Part shown: in pieces, positions 11,277-32,015 of the stretch
Layout of the letters: the number at the start of each line of letters is the position of its first letter
Numbering within the stretch: position 1 is the stretch's first letter
Source of the DNA: Oasisia sp. SBJ-2009
Lineage: Eukaryota > Annelida > Polychaeta > Sabellida > Siboglinidae
Length of the DNA: 64,000 nucleotides
Assembly (NCBI GenBank): GCA_964017155.1
Contig: OZ024861.1
Location: 52,369,809 to 52,433,808 of the forward strand
Reading direction: 5' to 3'
Program-made: the position numbers and the translations under genes
The notes under the pieces: model-generated
The model's input: only the letters and a program-made list of their open reading frames with translations
Told to the model about the DNA's origin: nothing
Databases searched by the model: none

Positions 11277-12003
11277 CGCCATTCGTGTTTGACATATGCT
11301 GTCGCTACGTCATGATGTGACTTTCGCCTTTACGCTAGATAATTAAAATGATGTTTGTTTAGGACATTGTTGACATCGCCATTCGTCGATGTTGTCGCCG
11401 GGATCTCGAGTAGTGGCAATGAACTGTGGCGACTCACATCTATGCTAGTTCGACCAACTGCCAGTGTAATAGATCATATTTACCAATATGTTGATATCAT
11501 TATCGAATCAGTTTTTTATTTTTATATTGATGTAGAGTTGTAAAAATGGTAAACATAATAGTAAACAAACCGTCACAGTTGAGACTGAGTTAACAGTGGG
11601 CACTTTCATAGAAACATTTCTGACTGATTTATTTGTTTTAACCTTTGTGCATATCGCGATCATCCCCGTTCACGGTGATCGGTGTTATAGTGACAGTTAT
11701 ACATTATAGTGTTATTCATCACAATAGCAAAATGAGATCACGAAAGAGCAGTATAAATCAAGCTGCCATTAGTGATTAGTGGCGCCTCGTTTACTTCACC
11801 TAATGGATGTCAGCCATGTCCATTTGTGATGTTGGCCTATCAATAACATGACCCAAAGTCGTAATGAACATCTTTGTTCATCATAATGCAAAATTACTAG
11901 GGAAATGTTTGCTAGTAAAAAGGTGACAGTAATGTTAACCATAGTTATAATCCGTGTAGTACGTATATAAGCTAACCAAAACAAATGTTGGAGTTTGATA
12001 TTT

Positions 12004-12054
<51 letters not shown>

Positions 12055-12596
12055 GCCTACTTGATATTTTTACCAATTTGATGAACACACATTTTATGTC
12101 AATTGTAGGAAGAAGTAAGTCTCTTATGGGAAAGATAATGCCAAACCACCAACAACAATCTGACTTCTTAGAAGAGGAAACTGTGGTTGCGCTTTGGTAT
12201 TCGTGTTTATTAGGACACTGAAGTGGAACTTGTAATGTGAAATTGAAATATGTTGTGTTATATATATTGAACTATAATATTTATATTGTTTGGTTTACTT
12301 GGATATATACCAAACATAATATTTTATACGCAATTGTGCATCTTGGATACTCTTTAACATATTGATATTTGGTGTAGTTTGTGCAAAGTGTGAAAATGTG
12401 TAATACAGAAAACATGTATCAGAAACATTCATTTTATGTATTTTCATAATAACACAGTATCATTTGTTACCAAAGGTACCAAATAAACAACCAACATATA
12501 GAATTATTACATTATAATGTACACAGTTATATATTTTCTTATCGACATATCATATGATGTAATGTGTGTACGTACATAGTAACTACATACATGCAT

Positions 12597-12597
<1 letters not shown>
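11277..12597. other. 3' flank of the VWA gene
   Basis: AT-rich 3' UTR and intergenic sequence with an (AT)n run at 12007-12052 and an AATAAA at about 12481. No other gene is supported. Confidence 0.5.
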
Positions 12598-12683
<86 letters not shown>

Positions 12684-12701
12684 TATGTATATATATATAT
12701 A

Positions 12702-12737
<36 letters not shown>

Positions 12738-12906
12738 AATACAATAATACAATAATACATACGACAATAATACATACACGTACATGGACACATACATAAA
12801 TATATACATACATACATAGTACATACATACAATTGATACAAACAGTATATACATACTTACATTTATACTGACACGCACACATACATACATACATACATAC
12901 ATACAT
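12598..12906. repeat. Microsatellite cluster (CA)n, (TA)n, (CATA)n
   Basis: About 41 CA units (12598-12680), TA runs (about 12688-12736) and CATA tetranucleotides to about 12905. Frames across it are translations of simple repeats. Confidence 0.95.
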
Positions 12907-13199
12907 AGTTACATAAATACACACAAATAAGCCTACATGCAGACACGCATGCGCACACGCACCCACAGAAACCCAAACTCTTCTTCATCATAAGTGCATA
13001 TTCTCTATCTGGAGTATTTCCACACTGTCTATGCCATGTCTGAAACAACATTTATAAGTCCTCTATTTTATAATGTAGACCTTGTATTGGAATATTGTCA
13101 GCATCGCCTGTGTGGGTGACAACTCAACCAGTGCCACCCGTCGTAGAGTCGTCTCAGTACACAGTCTGCATCTGAGTGAGTCATCAGGCAGCGCAGGTC

Positions 13200-13319
13200 A
13201 ACAGGAGGAGCAGGTCATACGATAGACCGGGTCATAAGATAGAGCAGGTCATAAGATAGACCGGGTCATCAGGTAGAGCAGGTCATCAGATAGAGCAGGT
13301 CATCAGACAGATAAGATCA

Positions 13320-13330
<11 letters not shown>
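13200..13330. repeat. About 21-bp minisatellite at the 3' end of the CUB/LDLa gene
   Basis: Phrases such as GTCATAAGATAGAGCAG and GTCATCAGATAGAGCAG recur about six times, with alternation between AGAGCAG and AGACCGG. It starts at the stop codon of the minus-strand gene, so it lies in that gene's 3' UTR. Confidence 0.7.
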
Positions 13331-21346
<8,016 letters not shown>

Positions 21347-21869
21347 CTGGAAGACACGAGGGAGGAAACGTGCAATATGAGAACACAATATGCATGATTG
21401 ATCGGCCGTTATATAGGCCAAGCGATGAAATAAGGACCGAGGGAGCACCCTGTAACCGTGGACAAGATTGGGTGGAGAAGAATCAGAGAGTAGGATAAAG
21501 TCAACATGATCTAGCTACCTCCTTACGAAGGAGAAGGACCTCTCAGACACAATGATCGTGACACGTGGACAGACCCTATCATCACCTAGGCGTGCAGCAG
21601 ACACTGTCATTAATGGCTTCCGTGTTGATTTCCTCCAGGGTCCTGCCATCAGCGGTGAAACTGGCCCGAAATCCGTTCGACGATTTTTTTGCACTATTTC
21701 CTCTATCATCAGTCTCCAATTCCATCTGTGATTTGCTTCCTCTGCCAACAATCTTCAATTTCCTCCATCCTTTGCTCTTATTATCAATTTCTCTCCCACT
21801 CTTTCTACCCAAGTCTCTGTACGCGCAATTTTCCTGTCATTCCTGTCTACCTCCCAGGCTCTCACGTGA

Positions 21870-23190
21870 CCGGCACAAATCAATTTGAATCAATAATAAT
21901 GAAATGGGTGGATGAAACAATTGAAGGTGAAATTGATGCTAAGCAATTTGGAGGAATTAGCGGAACGTCCACAACAGATGTTCTTGTCGAACTGGTTCAT
22001 ATGTGGTATAGGCGACAGATAAATTGAATTCTTATGTCAGAGTTGTTATGCTAGACTTTAGCAAAGCGTTTGATCTTATTAATCATCATTTGTTGCTAGA
22101 TAAGCTACAATCGTATGGGTTGCCCGCACATATTTTAAGATGGATGACAACATTTCTATTAGACAGAACTCAACGAGTAAAAATAGGAAATGAATATTCC
22201 CATTCTGGTCATCCCAATGGGGGAGTACCGCAAGGGACATTGTCTGGACCTAAATGTTTCCTTGTTTACATAAATGATTTAAGAACGACTGTTCCACTAT
22301 ATAAGTATGTAGATGATAGTACGTTATTTGAAATATGCGACAGAAAGGGTGTATCTGTCATTCAAGAGTCGGTTGATATTGCTGCTAGATGGACAGAAAA
22401 GAATGACATGAAAATTAATTCCAAAAAATCAAAAGAAATAATCATTAGTTTTGCACAAGATGGCAATTTCAGAAGCACTATCCCGAATATAAAAATTGAT
22501 GGGAGGGATGTAGCACAAGTTTGCCATGCCAAACTATTAGGTGTGACCATTTCTCAGGATCTGACATGGAACAAACACGTAGATACTATTGTGAAAAAAG
22601 CTGGTAAACGCTTGTACATGTTATATCAGTTAAAGCGTGCAGGGATTACACAGAAAGATCTGGTCAGTGTATATGTTAGTGTGGTGAGACCAGTTCTAGA
22701 ATATGCATGTCCTGTATGGCACACTAACTTGCCCCAATATTTGTCTGACAATATTGAAGTTATACAAAAAAGGGCATTAAAATGTATTTTTCCTGGATTG
22801 GGTTACGCGGAGATACTAAGACGTGTTAACCTGGATACGTTGAATGTAAGACGGGAGAGCATTTGTCAAAAATATTTTGATAAAATTAAAGTCGGCACAC
22901 ATAGATTAAATTATCTGCTGCCTGACAAAAGACATACCGAGTATAATATTAGACAAGAAAATGTGTACCCGTTACCAGTTACTAGAACGAATAGATTCCG
23001 TAACTCCTTTATACCGTGGGCTTTATACAACTGTCAGTAAAAAGGTTATTAGTACGGTATGATTTGCGGTATCAAACGTATTTCTATTGTATTTGTATGA
23101 TGTTTTGATGAGTCAATTGTAACCTATTGTAATGTCAATCCAACTCAGTTGAGTTGCTAATAAAACTTGTGTTATTATTATTATTTCAAT
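21870..23190 (+). mobile_element. LINE (CR1/L2-like) copy with nearly intact RT C-terminal half
   Basis: Translated signs: KQFGGISGTSTTDVLVELVH (about 21937-22000), then after a one-base frameshift near 22015 a 338-codon frame to the TAA at 23040. That frame contains VMLDFSKAFDLINH, PQGTLSGPKCFLVYIND and the catalytic YVDD (about 22300-22320), followed by thumb motifs such as KLLGVTISQDLTWN. The 3' end is (ATT)n at about 23173-23187. It is 5'-truncated with no endonuclease. The long intact frame suggests fairly recent insertion. Confidence 0.88.
22024..23040 (+). pseudogene. Reverse transcriptase, C-terminal part (LINE ORF2)
   Basis: RNA-dependent DNA polymerase of the non-LTR type that would copy the element at its target site. 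Palm motif A (LDFSKAFD), motif B (PQGTLSGP) and motif C (YVDD) are all present, so the fragment looks catalytic in itself. The N-terminal endonuclease and the start codon are lacking, and it is frameshifted from its upstream part, so the copy is dead. Confidence 0.85.
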
Positions 23191-24231
23191 CTTCAGATTC
23201 CCTTCCCTTGCCGAGCCTGAAGACCCTGTAACTACTCTCCCCATTAACACAGACGACTTCACTGACGAAGGGTGGGAGTGGTGGCTGTTGACTGGATCCT
23301 GAAGAAAACAGCGAAAGAGCAGGACATCGACTGGTTTTGGTGAAACAGACTGTCAGACCGTGATTTTGCTGATGTTATTGCGACGTTGTCTAACAACACC
23401 CAAGTTCTCCACGTTAGTCGCCATCTCTCTAAGTACCGTAGTATCCGCTTTCTCCAAGTCGACGACTCCTACCTACGATATCCATGAATACAACAATTAA
23501 AGAAGGGTCTGATTTCTAGAAGGTCCGATACTTCAGATACCTTGGCTCTTAAAACGAACAGAGCCGTAACATGTAGGACCTACATGAATTGGACCGAAAT
23601 ATGTACATGAACTGGACAAAATCAGTTACAGTTTTCAAAACCATGTTTAGATGGTTGCACGTATTCCAATACACACTCGCACCTATACACACATGCACAC
23701 ATTATACCAACGAAAACGCACTCGTCGTTCGTGGCTTTGTAACACAGCCAAACATTCGAGCCGCGTAAGTTGGCAAATGTAAACATGGTCTTACAAAGCC
23801 GTCAACCGTAGAGCAGTCAGTCATGCGGATCGTCTTCATGGCGTCCTTACCTACGCTCGTGGAGATCGCCAAACCCTCATATCCCTTCAGCATATCCGCG
23901 TATTTTGCCTTCCACTAAGGTTTAATCAGTTACTAGATACTCTCAAATCAGTCCAGCCCATAATAGGGACTGGTGAAGCGGTGCTGAAGCAGCCGATGAA
24001 AGCCCTTGCGCCCCGACGGTTGAGTAGTCTTCTGTGTCGTCGTTCACCTGCGTGTGTCAACACGTTCACACCCAGTGTGAGCCGACGTTGTGTGAAGCCA
24101 CCGCGGCTGTGTCCGACCACTCAGTGGAGCGCGGACGGCGCTACGCAATGTTGAATGGTTGACTGGTGCTAGCGGCCGTCGACCCACGCACCGCCAACAG
24201 ACTGGTTCAGCGGCCCACGATCGTGGGTCTT
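23190..24231. other. Unassigned stretch before the 29-bp satellite
   Basis: Moderately GC-rich. Short frames only. One minus-strand segment around 23835-23925 reads WKAKYADMLKGYEGLAIST before a GTAAGG donor, so it could be a stray exon, but no family was recognised. Confidence 0.3.
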
Positions 24232-26145
24232 CTATAACGTAGTCAACTGACCAATCACTTCTGTAACGTAGTCAATTGACCAGTCACTTCTGTAACGTAG
24301 TTAACTGACCGCTCACTTCTGTAACGTAGTTAACTGACCAGTCACTTCTGTAACGTAGTTAACTGACCACTCACTTATGTAACGTAGTCAAGTGACCAGT
24401 CACTTCTGTAACGTAGTCAACTGACCAGTCATTTCTGTAACGTAGTTAACTGACCAGTCACTTCTGTAACGTAGTTAACTGACCACTCACTTCTGTGACG
24501 TAGTCAACTGACCAGTCATTTCTGTAACGTAGTCAACTGACCAGTCACTTCTGTAACGTAGTCAACTGACCAGTCACTTCTGTAACGTAGTTAACTGACC
24601 ACTCACTTCTGTAACGTAGTCAACTGACCGCTCACTTCTGTAACGTAGTTAACTGACCAGTCACTTCTGTAACGTAGTTAACTGACCACTCACTTCTGTA
24701 ACGTAGTCAATTGACCAGTCACTTCTGTAACGTAGTCAACTGACCAGTCACTTCTGTAACGCAGTCAACTGACCAGTCACTTCTGTAACGCAGTCAACTG
24801 ACCAGTCACTTCTGTAACGTAGTCAACTGACCACTCATTTCTGTAACGTAGTCAACTGACCACTCACTTCTGTAACGCAGTCAACTGACCAGTCACTTCT
24901 GTAACGTAGTCAACTGACCAGTGACTTCTGCAACGTAGTCAACTGACCACTCACTTCTGTGACGTAGTCAACTGACCAGTCACTGCTGTAACGCAGTCAA
25001 CTGACCAGTCACTTCTGTAATATAGTCAACTGACCAGTCACTTCTGTAACGTAGTCAACTGACCAGCCACTTCTGTAACGTAGTCAACTGACCAGTAATT
25101 TCTGTAACGTAGTCAACTGACCAGTCATTTCTGTAACGTAGTCAACTGACCAGTCACTTCTGTAACGTAGTCAACTGACCAGTCACTTCTGTAACGTAGT
25201 CAACTGACCAGTCACTTCTGTAACGTAATTAACTGACCAGTCACTTCTGTAACGCAGTCAACTGACCAGTCACTTCTGTAACGTAGTTAACTGACCACTC
25301 ACTTCTGTAACGTAGTCAACTGACCGCTCACTTCTGTAACGCAGTTAACTGACCAGTCACTTCTGTAACGTAGTTAACTGACCACTCACTTCTGTAACGT
25401 AGTCAATTGACCAGTCACTTCTGTAACGTAGTCAACTGACCAGTCACTTCTGTAACGCAGTCAACTGACCAGTCACCTCTGTAACGTAGTCAACTGACCA
25501 GTGACTTCTGCAACGTAGTCAACTGACCACTCACTTCTGTGACGTAGTCAACTGACCAGTCACTGTTGTAACGCAGTCAACTGACCAGTCACTTCTGTAA
25601 CGTAGTCAACTGACCAGTCACTTCTGTAACGTAGTCAACTGACCAGTCACTTCTGTATCGTAGTTAACTGACCAGTCACTTCTGTAACGTAGTCAACTGA
25701 CCAGTCACTTCTGTAACGTAGTCAACTGACCAGTGACTTCTGCAACGTAGTCAACTGACCACTCACTTCTGTGACGTAGTCAACTGACAAGTCACTGCTG
25801 TAACGTAGTCAACTGACCAGTCACTTCTGTAACGTAGTCAACTGACCAGTCACTTCTGTAACGCAGTCAACTGACCAGTCACTTCTGTAACGTAGTCAAC
25901 TGACCAGTCACTTCTGTAACGCAGTCAACTGACCAGTCACTTCTGTATCGTAGTCAACTGACCAGTCACTTCTGTAATGTAGTCAACTGACCAGTCACTT
26001 CTGTAACGTAGTCAACTGACCAGTCACTTCTGTAACGTAGTCAACTGACCAGTAACTTCTGTAATGTAGTCAACTGACCAGTCACTTCTGTAACGTAGTC
26101 AACTGACCAGTCACTTCTGTAACGCAGTCAACTGACCAGTCACTC
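24232..26145. repeat. 29-bp satellite, about 66 units
   Basis: The unit is about GTAACGTAGTCAACTGACCA then GTCACTTCT. A distinctive unit series beginning GTGACTTCTGCAACG occurs at 24921, 25501 and 25733, i.e. 20 and then 8 whole units apart, showing segmental amplification. No coding content. Confidence 0.97.
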
Positions 26146-26609
26146 GATGAAACAAAACAAAGTGGTTGTGTCCTCACTGAGTCGTGAGCGAGAGACATTG
26201 CCAGCTGAACACGCACCCTCAACACACGTCGACAGTAGTTTGACATTGGGTTCAACAGAGTTTTCTCAAACGATACTAAAACACCTGGCATTGTACAAGC
26301 GCAAAACTGTTGACGTTATCAGAAACTAACATCACTGTCCGGTCTCTGATTGTGGCTTTACGTACAGACAACACTGTCCAGTCCCAGACTATACCCTTAA
26401 ATGCCGCCCCCTCCGCAAATACTGGGGTGTCCATTCGCCAAGCCTCCCAGGTTCCGACGACTACGTTTATGTTTTGTAAGTTCCCTTGCTACGTTTCGGA
26501 CTGCTATGATTTTATTATATATAATTTCGTAAAATACCTAGTTGTTCGCCCCCAAAAAGTTTGGAGTGTAAGAACACGGACTTATATGTCTGTGGTAAGA
26601 AGATGAAGA
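26146..26609. other. Non-coding stretch between satellites
   Basis: No exon or repeat supported. Confidence 0.4.
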
Positions 26610-27442
26610 CAATTCAATTCAATTCAATTCAATTCAATTCAATTCAATTCAATTCAATTCAATTCAATTCAATTCAATTCAATTCAATTCAATTCAATTC
26701 AATTCAATTCAATTCAATTCAATTCAATTCAATTCAATTCAATTCAATTCAATTCAATTCAATTCAATTCAATTCAATTCAATTCAATTCAATTCAATTC
26801 AATTCAATTCAATTCAATTCAATTCAATTCAATTCAATTCAATTCAATTCAATTCAATTCAATTCAATTCAATTCAATTCAATTCAATTCAATTCAATTC
26901 AATTCAATTCAATTCAATTCAATTCAATTCAATTCAATTCAATTCAATTCAATTCAATTCAATTCAATTCAATTCAATTCAATTCAATTCAATTCAATTC
27001 AATTCAATTCAATTCAATTCAATTCAATTCAATTCAATTCAATTCAATTCAATTCAATTCAATTCAATTCAATTCAATTCAATTCAATTCAATTCAATTC
27101 AATTCAATTCAATTCAATTCAATTCAATTCAATTCAATTCAATTCAATTCAATTCAATTCAATTCAATTCAATTCAATTCAATTCAATTCAATTCAATTC
27201 AATTCAATTCAATTCAATTCAATTCAATTCAATTCAATTCAATTCAATTCAATTCAATTCAATTCAATTCAATTCAATTCAATTCAATTCAATTCAATTC
27301 AATTCAATTCAATTCAATTCAATTCAATTCAATTCAATTCAATTCAATTCAATTCAATTCAATTCAATTCAATTCAATTCAATTCAATTCAATTCAATTC
27401 AATTCAATTCAATTCAATTCAATTCAATTCAATTCAATTCAA
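26610..27442. repeat. Perfect (AATTC)n, about 166 units
   Basis: About 833 bp of the pentamer with no substitution or indel that I can see. Translated as (NSIQF)n in one frame, which is why a 359-codon frame exists; it is not a gene. Confidence 0.98.
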
Positions 27443-27950
27443 TATTATACCAAAAAACCTCTGCTCATTTTTCACAGTAGTACGTCACACGTCATGCACG
27501 CAATTACGGATAACGTAGCGTCCTCGACGTCTTACGAGTTATTCGACGCGCTGATTGGCTTTTGTAACGTCACGAAACGTTATCGTAACCACGAATTGGC
27601 GGTTAGAAATGTCATAACAACCGCAGAAACGAAGCGGTGAAATTGTGTCGAGAATTACACGGAAGCGAAGATCCGAAACCAACTGACAAAGGGACACGTG
27701 ACGGCTGCAGGAGTGGGGAGTGCAGCCGTTGACGCAGTACTCCACGGTCGGCGCATCCACACTCCAAGGTAAGATTATGATATTATTCTGTTACATCCGT
27801 GGAATTCTCTTATCTGATTCAGTCTGTTCAGTGTTGGTAGGTATTCATATTGAGGCCTACCGTATTATTAACCTAATAAATACTACTGGTAGAGTGAGAA
27901 CATTAATTAATTAAATATATTGTCCCCTTATATTTATATTATATTATATT
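27443..27950 (+). other. Spacer with a possible 5' exon donor
   Basis: Between two pentamer arrays. A locally GC-rich segment ends at CTCCAAG|GTAAGATT (about 27771), a good donor. No matching downstream exon was found, so a first exon is only possible. Confidence 0.25.
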
Positions 27951-28182
27951 ATGTTACGTTGCGTTGCGTTGCGTTGCGTTGCGTTGCGTTGCGTTGCGTT
28001 GCGTTGCGTTGCGTTGCGTTGCGTTGCGTTGCGTTGCGTTGCGTTGCGTTGCGTTGCGTTGCGTTGCGTTGCGTTGCGTTGCGTTGCGTTGCGTTGCGTT
28101 GCGTTGCGTTGCGTTGCGTTGCGTTGCGTTGCGTTGCGTTGCGTTGCGTTGCGTTACGTTGCGTTGCGCTACGTTACGTTAC

Positions 28183-28235
<53 letters not shown>
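27951..28235. repeat. (GCGTT)n pentamer array followed by (TA)n
   Basis: About 40 GCGTT units (27955-28160), almost uninterrupted, with ACGTT variants at both ends, then ATTATA and a TA run to about 28232. Frames across it are repeat translations. Confidence 0.97.
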
Positions 28236-28238
<3 letters not shown>

Positions 28239-28410
28239 CCCATTATATTTTTGTGTAATGGGCTTCATTCTACAACCATTCTTTAAAATAAAAAATTCTT
28301 TAAAATTTGGCAGTCCTAATACTAGTGGGGTTACCAGCTCCTAGGGTGTTTTCATTTACTATTTTATTCTTATGACTACAACATGGTACAGAAGGTTTAC
28401 TGCCTGATTA
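28229..28410 (+). repeat. Dispersed repeat, copy A (with 49720-49905)
   Basis: The two copies align from TTGTCCCATTATATTTTTGT to GGTTTACTGCCTGATTA with roughly 90 percent identity by eye, same orientation, 21.5 kb apart. Both are preceded directly by a (TA)n run. Family unknown; this looks like the end of an uncharacterised transposable element. Confidence 0.75.
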
Positions 28411-30814
28411 TTTGTGTTTAGTTACTTTAGTAAGCTCAAAACTAAATTAGCACGTTTAAAGACTCTGCCTGCAACTCATTCAAACTATAAACAGAACATC
28501 TAGTTTCAAAATAAAAATTTATTGGCAGTAATGCCGAGGCACTCAGAGTTAACCACGATAACCTTTGATGTTTAACTTTCCCACACAGTAGGTTCCCATT
28601 ACAAATTACTGCTTGGCACTAATGGTTCTGTTGTCAGAGAAATTTGTATGAGGTGTATACTTGTAAATGACTCATGTCACAGACCAGATATGTACTAAAA
28701 TTATGAAAACACTTGCTTGTACATATAATATTTATAATAAATATTTGTATTTTTGGCACTATGTTCAACTGGCCATGGGATGAGATATGGTTTGAGTAAT
28801 ACAACTAAAGTGATATTGCTAACAGCAGTTGTGAGGGACATTGGTTTTGAAAATGTCACAGGTAAGAGTCTTTCTGAAAGTTAATGGTTGTGGAGTACTG
28901 CTGATACTGGCAAGCAGAGAGATGTTGTTCTCATCATGCTGCTGCTTGACACAAAAGTCTTATAGGATGTGCACGGTTAAACTTAAACATTCATTTAACA
29001 TACAACTGTATAAACATGCGATTGTCTTGCAATTTCTTAAAAGTGTTACTTTGCATATAGGAGTCATTTATCACAGAATGGATGACATTGCACAGTGTCT
29101 GTTTAATTTACACATTAAGTGAATTTGTAGAGTCTTGATGACTAAGTAAGGTTTCACTGTTGCCCGTGTGGTTATACATATGTCAGCTAATGTTGAAAAC
29201 CAACTTGATGCGAGATCCAGTGGGTTGTCTATATTCTGGTGGGCTATCTTTATTCTAGTGGACTTAATATGTTGGTGGGTTATCTTTATTCTGGTGGGCT
29301 ATCTTTGTTCTGTTGGGCTGTATATTTTGGTGGGTTATCTTTATTTTAGTAGGCCATCAGTATTCTGGTGGGCTAATTTTATTTTGTTGGACTGTTTTAT
29401 TTAGTTGATATGTCTTTATTCTGCTGAACTGTCTACTGAAATAGTGTTTGTGACTGGTTACAAGTTGTGTGTCCACACTTTACACAGCATACTTCAGTAC
29501 GTTTGTTTTATTGAGTTACCATGTTAACCCTTGAAAATATGACCTGTCGCAGGTCATTCATTACTTACTGTAGTTGATGTGACAAGATGGTAGCAACAAC
29601 ATTGTAAGGTGTTAAACTATGTCCAGTGTTTTATGTATCGCCTGTGAGCATATTTCTTCTTTATATTGTTTATTGCTATAGACTGAGATAATAAAATTAA
29701 CAGTTTGTTATGTGTTTATGTATTAATGGTTAACAATTAAACATCCATGTATAAATGTATACTGATATCTAGGTGAAAATAAATTTGTGAACAAATAAAA
29801 CTTGTTTTGCAAATGTCATAACAAAATTCATATGCCCATCCACATTGTGTTAACTTAATTATTATATATTAACTTGCGGTCAACATAAGTTTTATTCCTT
29901 ATCTATTGATGCTGGTTATATGCTCTCAGGGATTGTCTCTCACTCCCTCTCTCTCACCCTCTCTCTCTTTCATTCTCCCTTGCTCCCTATCTCTGTTCCC
30001 ACAGGTGTATATTTTATGTTACATAAAAATGACATGTTGAAGTGACTACAGAAAAACGTTGGCAACTTAACTAAGAAATTTGACATTTTGACAAGTGTAT
30101 AAAATACGTGTAGCAATTGCTTGATACCATGGGTGTGCACGGTGTGACGTCTAATATACCTTTTACATACAATTTCCAATCTGTGCGCAATATGTATATG
30201 TGCCAGGGGTTGAGTAGTGACTAGTAATAAAGGTTTTTGTGTGTAAAAGTACGACATTAATGCTATGTTCCATTCCCAAGGCAGTCTAGATGCCATAAAC
30301 AAATGCATATCTGGATAGCTAGAAGAGTTGGCAGGAGTAGTGAAGTTAGTATTATACACATATCAGCTATATATAAAGGTGGAGGGGATTTAAGAATGTA
30401 CGATCATCGTTTCATTTATATAGACATTTGTTATTAATATGTATCATAGAATAACTAAGAAATTAGATCAACCGTAACATATTACTATTCGTTTTATATT
30501 TATTCTCTAACCTCAGCTGTGAATGTTTACGTGCTATTTACACAAATATTTCCAGTCCCTTGGAAGAAAGATTGACTGAAATATAATTGTCAAAACATTT
30601 CATAAATGGCAAACGTTACCTTGTATTTACAAAAAAGATTATTAAACGCATACCATAGTGCCACACTGCTGTGTGATACAACCTTAGTAGCACGAAGCAA
30701 CATACATATGCACTGAAAAAACGATGCATACTTACACGTTCGTGCATATGGACGGTTTCACAAGTTGTCGGCAGATGGTTTAAGCCAAGTAAATAAAATC
30801 GATATTCATAATCT
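28411..30814. other. Gene-poor AT-rich stretch with a diverged minisatellite
   Basis: At about 29222-29415 a phrase like TCTGGTGGGCTATCTTTA recurs irregularly about nine times. The rest has no supported feature. The frame at 29970-30359 on the minus strand has no recognisable product. Confidence 0.5.
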
Positions 30815-30929
30815 GTGCCATCACTGTCGCATTCACAACGTCTTTTACTTTTGATGTGTTCACCATCTTGTTCTTTTCTTCATATCTTTCTCTTCACCAA
30901 CATTCATAATCTATCTATCTCTCTACCTC

Positions 30930-31560
30930 ATTCTTTGGCTCTCTCTCTTATGTATCTCTCTCCCCCTCTCTCTTCAGCCACGTTCACTGTCACTCTTCAG
31001 ACATGTAAACCATCCTCGTCTCTTTATCTCGCTTACTCTCTCGCTCTCATCAACCACCCTCACCCACTTTACTCTCTTCTGCTTTGGATGCAACCTCTCT
31101 GTCTTTCTCTCTCCCTCTCTCTCTTTCTTCCCCACGTTAACAGTCACTTTTCAAACATGTACACTTTCCCTTTCTCTCTTTCTCATGTTCTCGCTTTTCC
31201 CTCCCTGCAGCCATGCTCACCTCCTTTATTTCTTCTCTCGCTCTCTTTCTTTCTCTATCTCTCTCCCATCATCTCTCTCTCTCTCTCTCTTCAGCCATGC
31301 TCACCCATTTTACTATCTTCTGTTGTAGACGCCACCTCCCTCCCTGTGTCTCACTGGCCCTTTCTCTCACTCCCGCTTTCTCTCTTCAGCCACATACACA
31401 CACACACGCACTTTACTCTCTTCTGTTGCAGATACGGCCTCTCTCTGTCTATCTTCAACTACGTTAACCGTCACTCTTCAGATACGTACACTACCCCCAG
31501 ATCTCTCTCTTTCTCCCGCCCTCCCTCCCTCCCTCCCTCCCTCTCCCATAGAATGCAATA
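30930..31560 (+). repeat. Pyrimidine-rich diverged tandem repeat
   Basis: CT-rich sequence in which a module like CTCTTCAGCCATGCTCACCC followed by TTTACTCTCTTCTG recurs (about 30970, 31205, 31290, 31385, and again at 32055). The 248-codon frame over it is Ser/Leu-rich low complexity and not a gene. Confidence 0.7.
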
Positions 31561-31809
31561 GGATGGTGCCAGTCAGTGCAATATGATTATATAGTAAATT
31601 TCTAGAGCTACTTTCTATAGACTATTGCTCAGTCATAATAATTATAGCAAAGTTACTTTAGATTTTTCTGTTAAGGGAACTAAACTTGGAGCGAAAAAAC
31701 TGTTAGAAGTCTTTGAATGGGTTCAGTCTTTAAGTGACTGATACTTTGAGAGCACAGTTTGGGAGCTCGCAATCATTTCATTCTGACGCCCCTGTCTGAC
31801 GGAATGAAT

Positions 31810-32015
31810 GTATCCTGGACACTCTTAGGGACCCTGTCAATGATTTCACTGTCTGGTGCACAGATTACACATAGGGACCGTCTTATCAGGGACTATTAGG
31901 GACCATCTCAGTCATCATTCTCTGGTGCCCTGATGACTCTTAGGCACCATCTCAATCATAATTCTCTGATGGACTGGTGACTATTAGGGACCATCTCAGT
32001 CATCATTCACTGGTG
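31810..32015 (+). repeat. About 55-bp tandem repeat, four diverged units
   Basis: Units share TTAGGGACCATCTCAGTCAT and CTCTGGTGCC. Confidence 0.7.

Noticed and set aside
21586..21812. Second CUB domain upstream (NGFRASFTADG) or a start exon at 21649
   Set aside because: NGFRASFTA resembles a CUB end, but none of the other CUB landmarks are present. The ATG exon fits in phase but rests on a weak GTGATG donor.
23702..23925. Exon related to the glutamate receptor exon (WKAKYADMLKGYEGLAIST)
   Set aside because: Similarity to NYADGFKRLLEGKPGYALAV is too short, and the cysteine and LPKGS landmarks do not follow.
24232..26145. CRISPR-like array
   Set aside because: The 29-bp units are contiguous with no unique spacers, and the genome is eukaryotic. 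The same applies to the 22- and 27-bp arrays.
26561..27640. 359-codon (NSIQF)n frame
   Set aside because: Pure translation of (AATTC)n with short unrelated ends.
29970..30359. 129-codon minus-strand frame
   Set aside because: No domain, no splice signals and ordinary intergenic composition.
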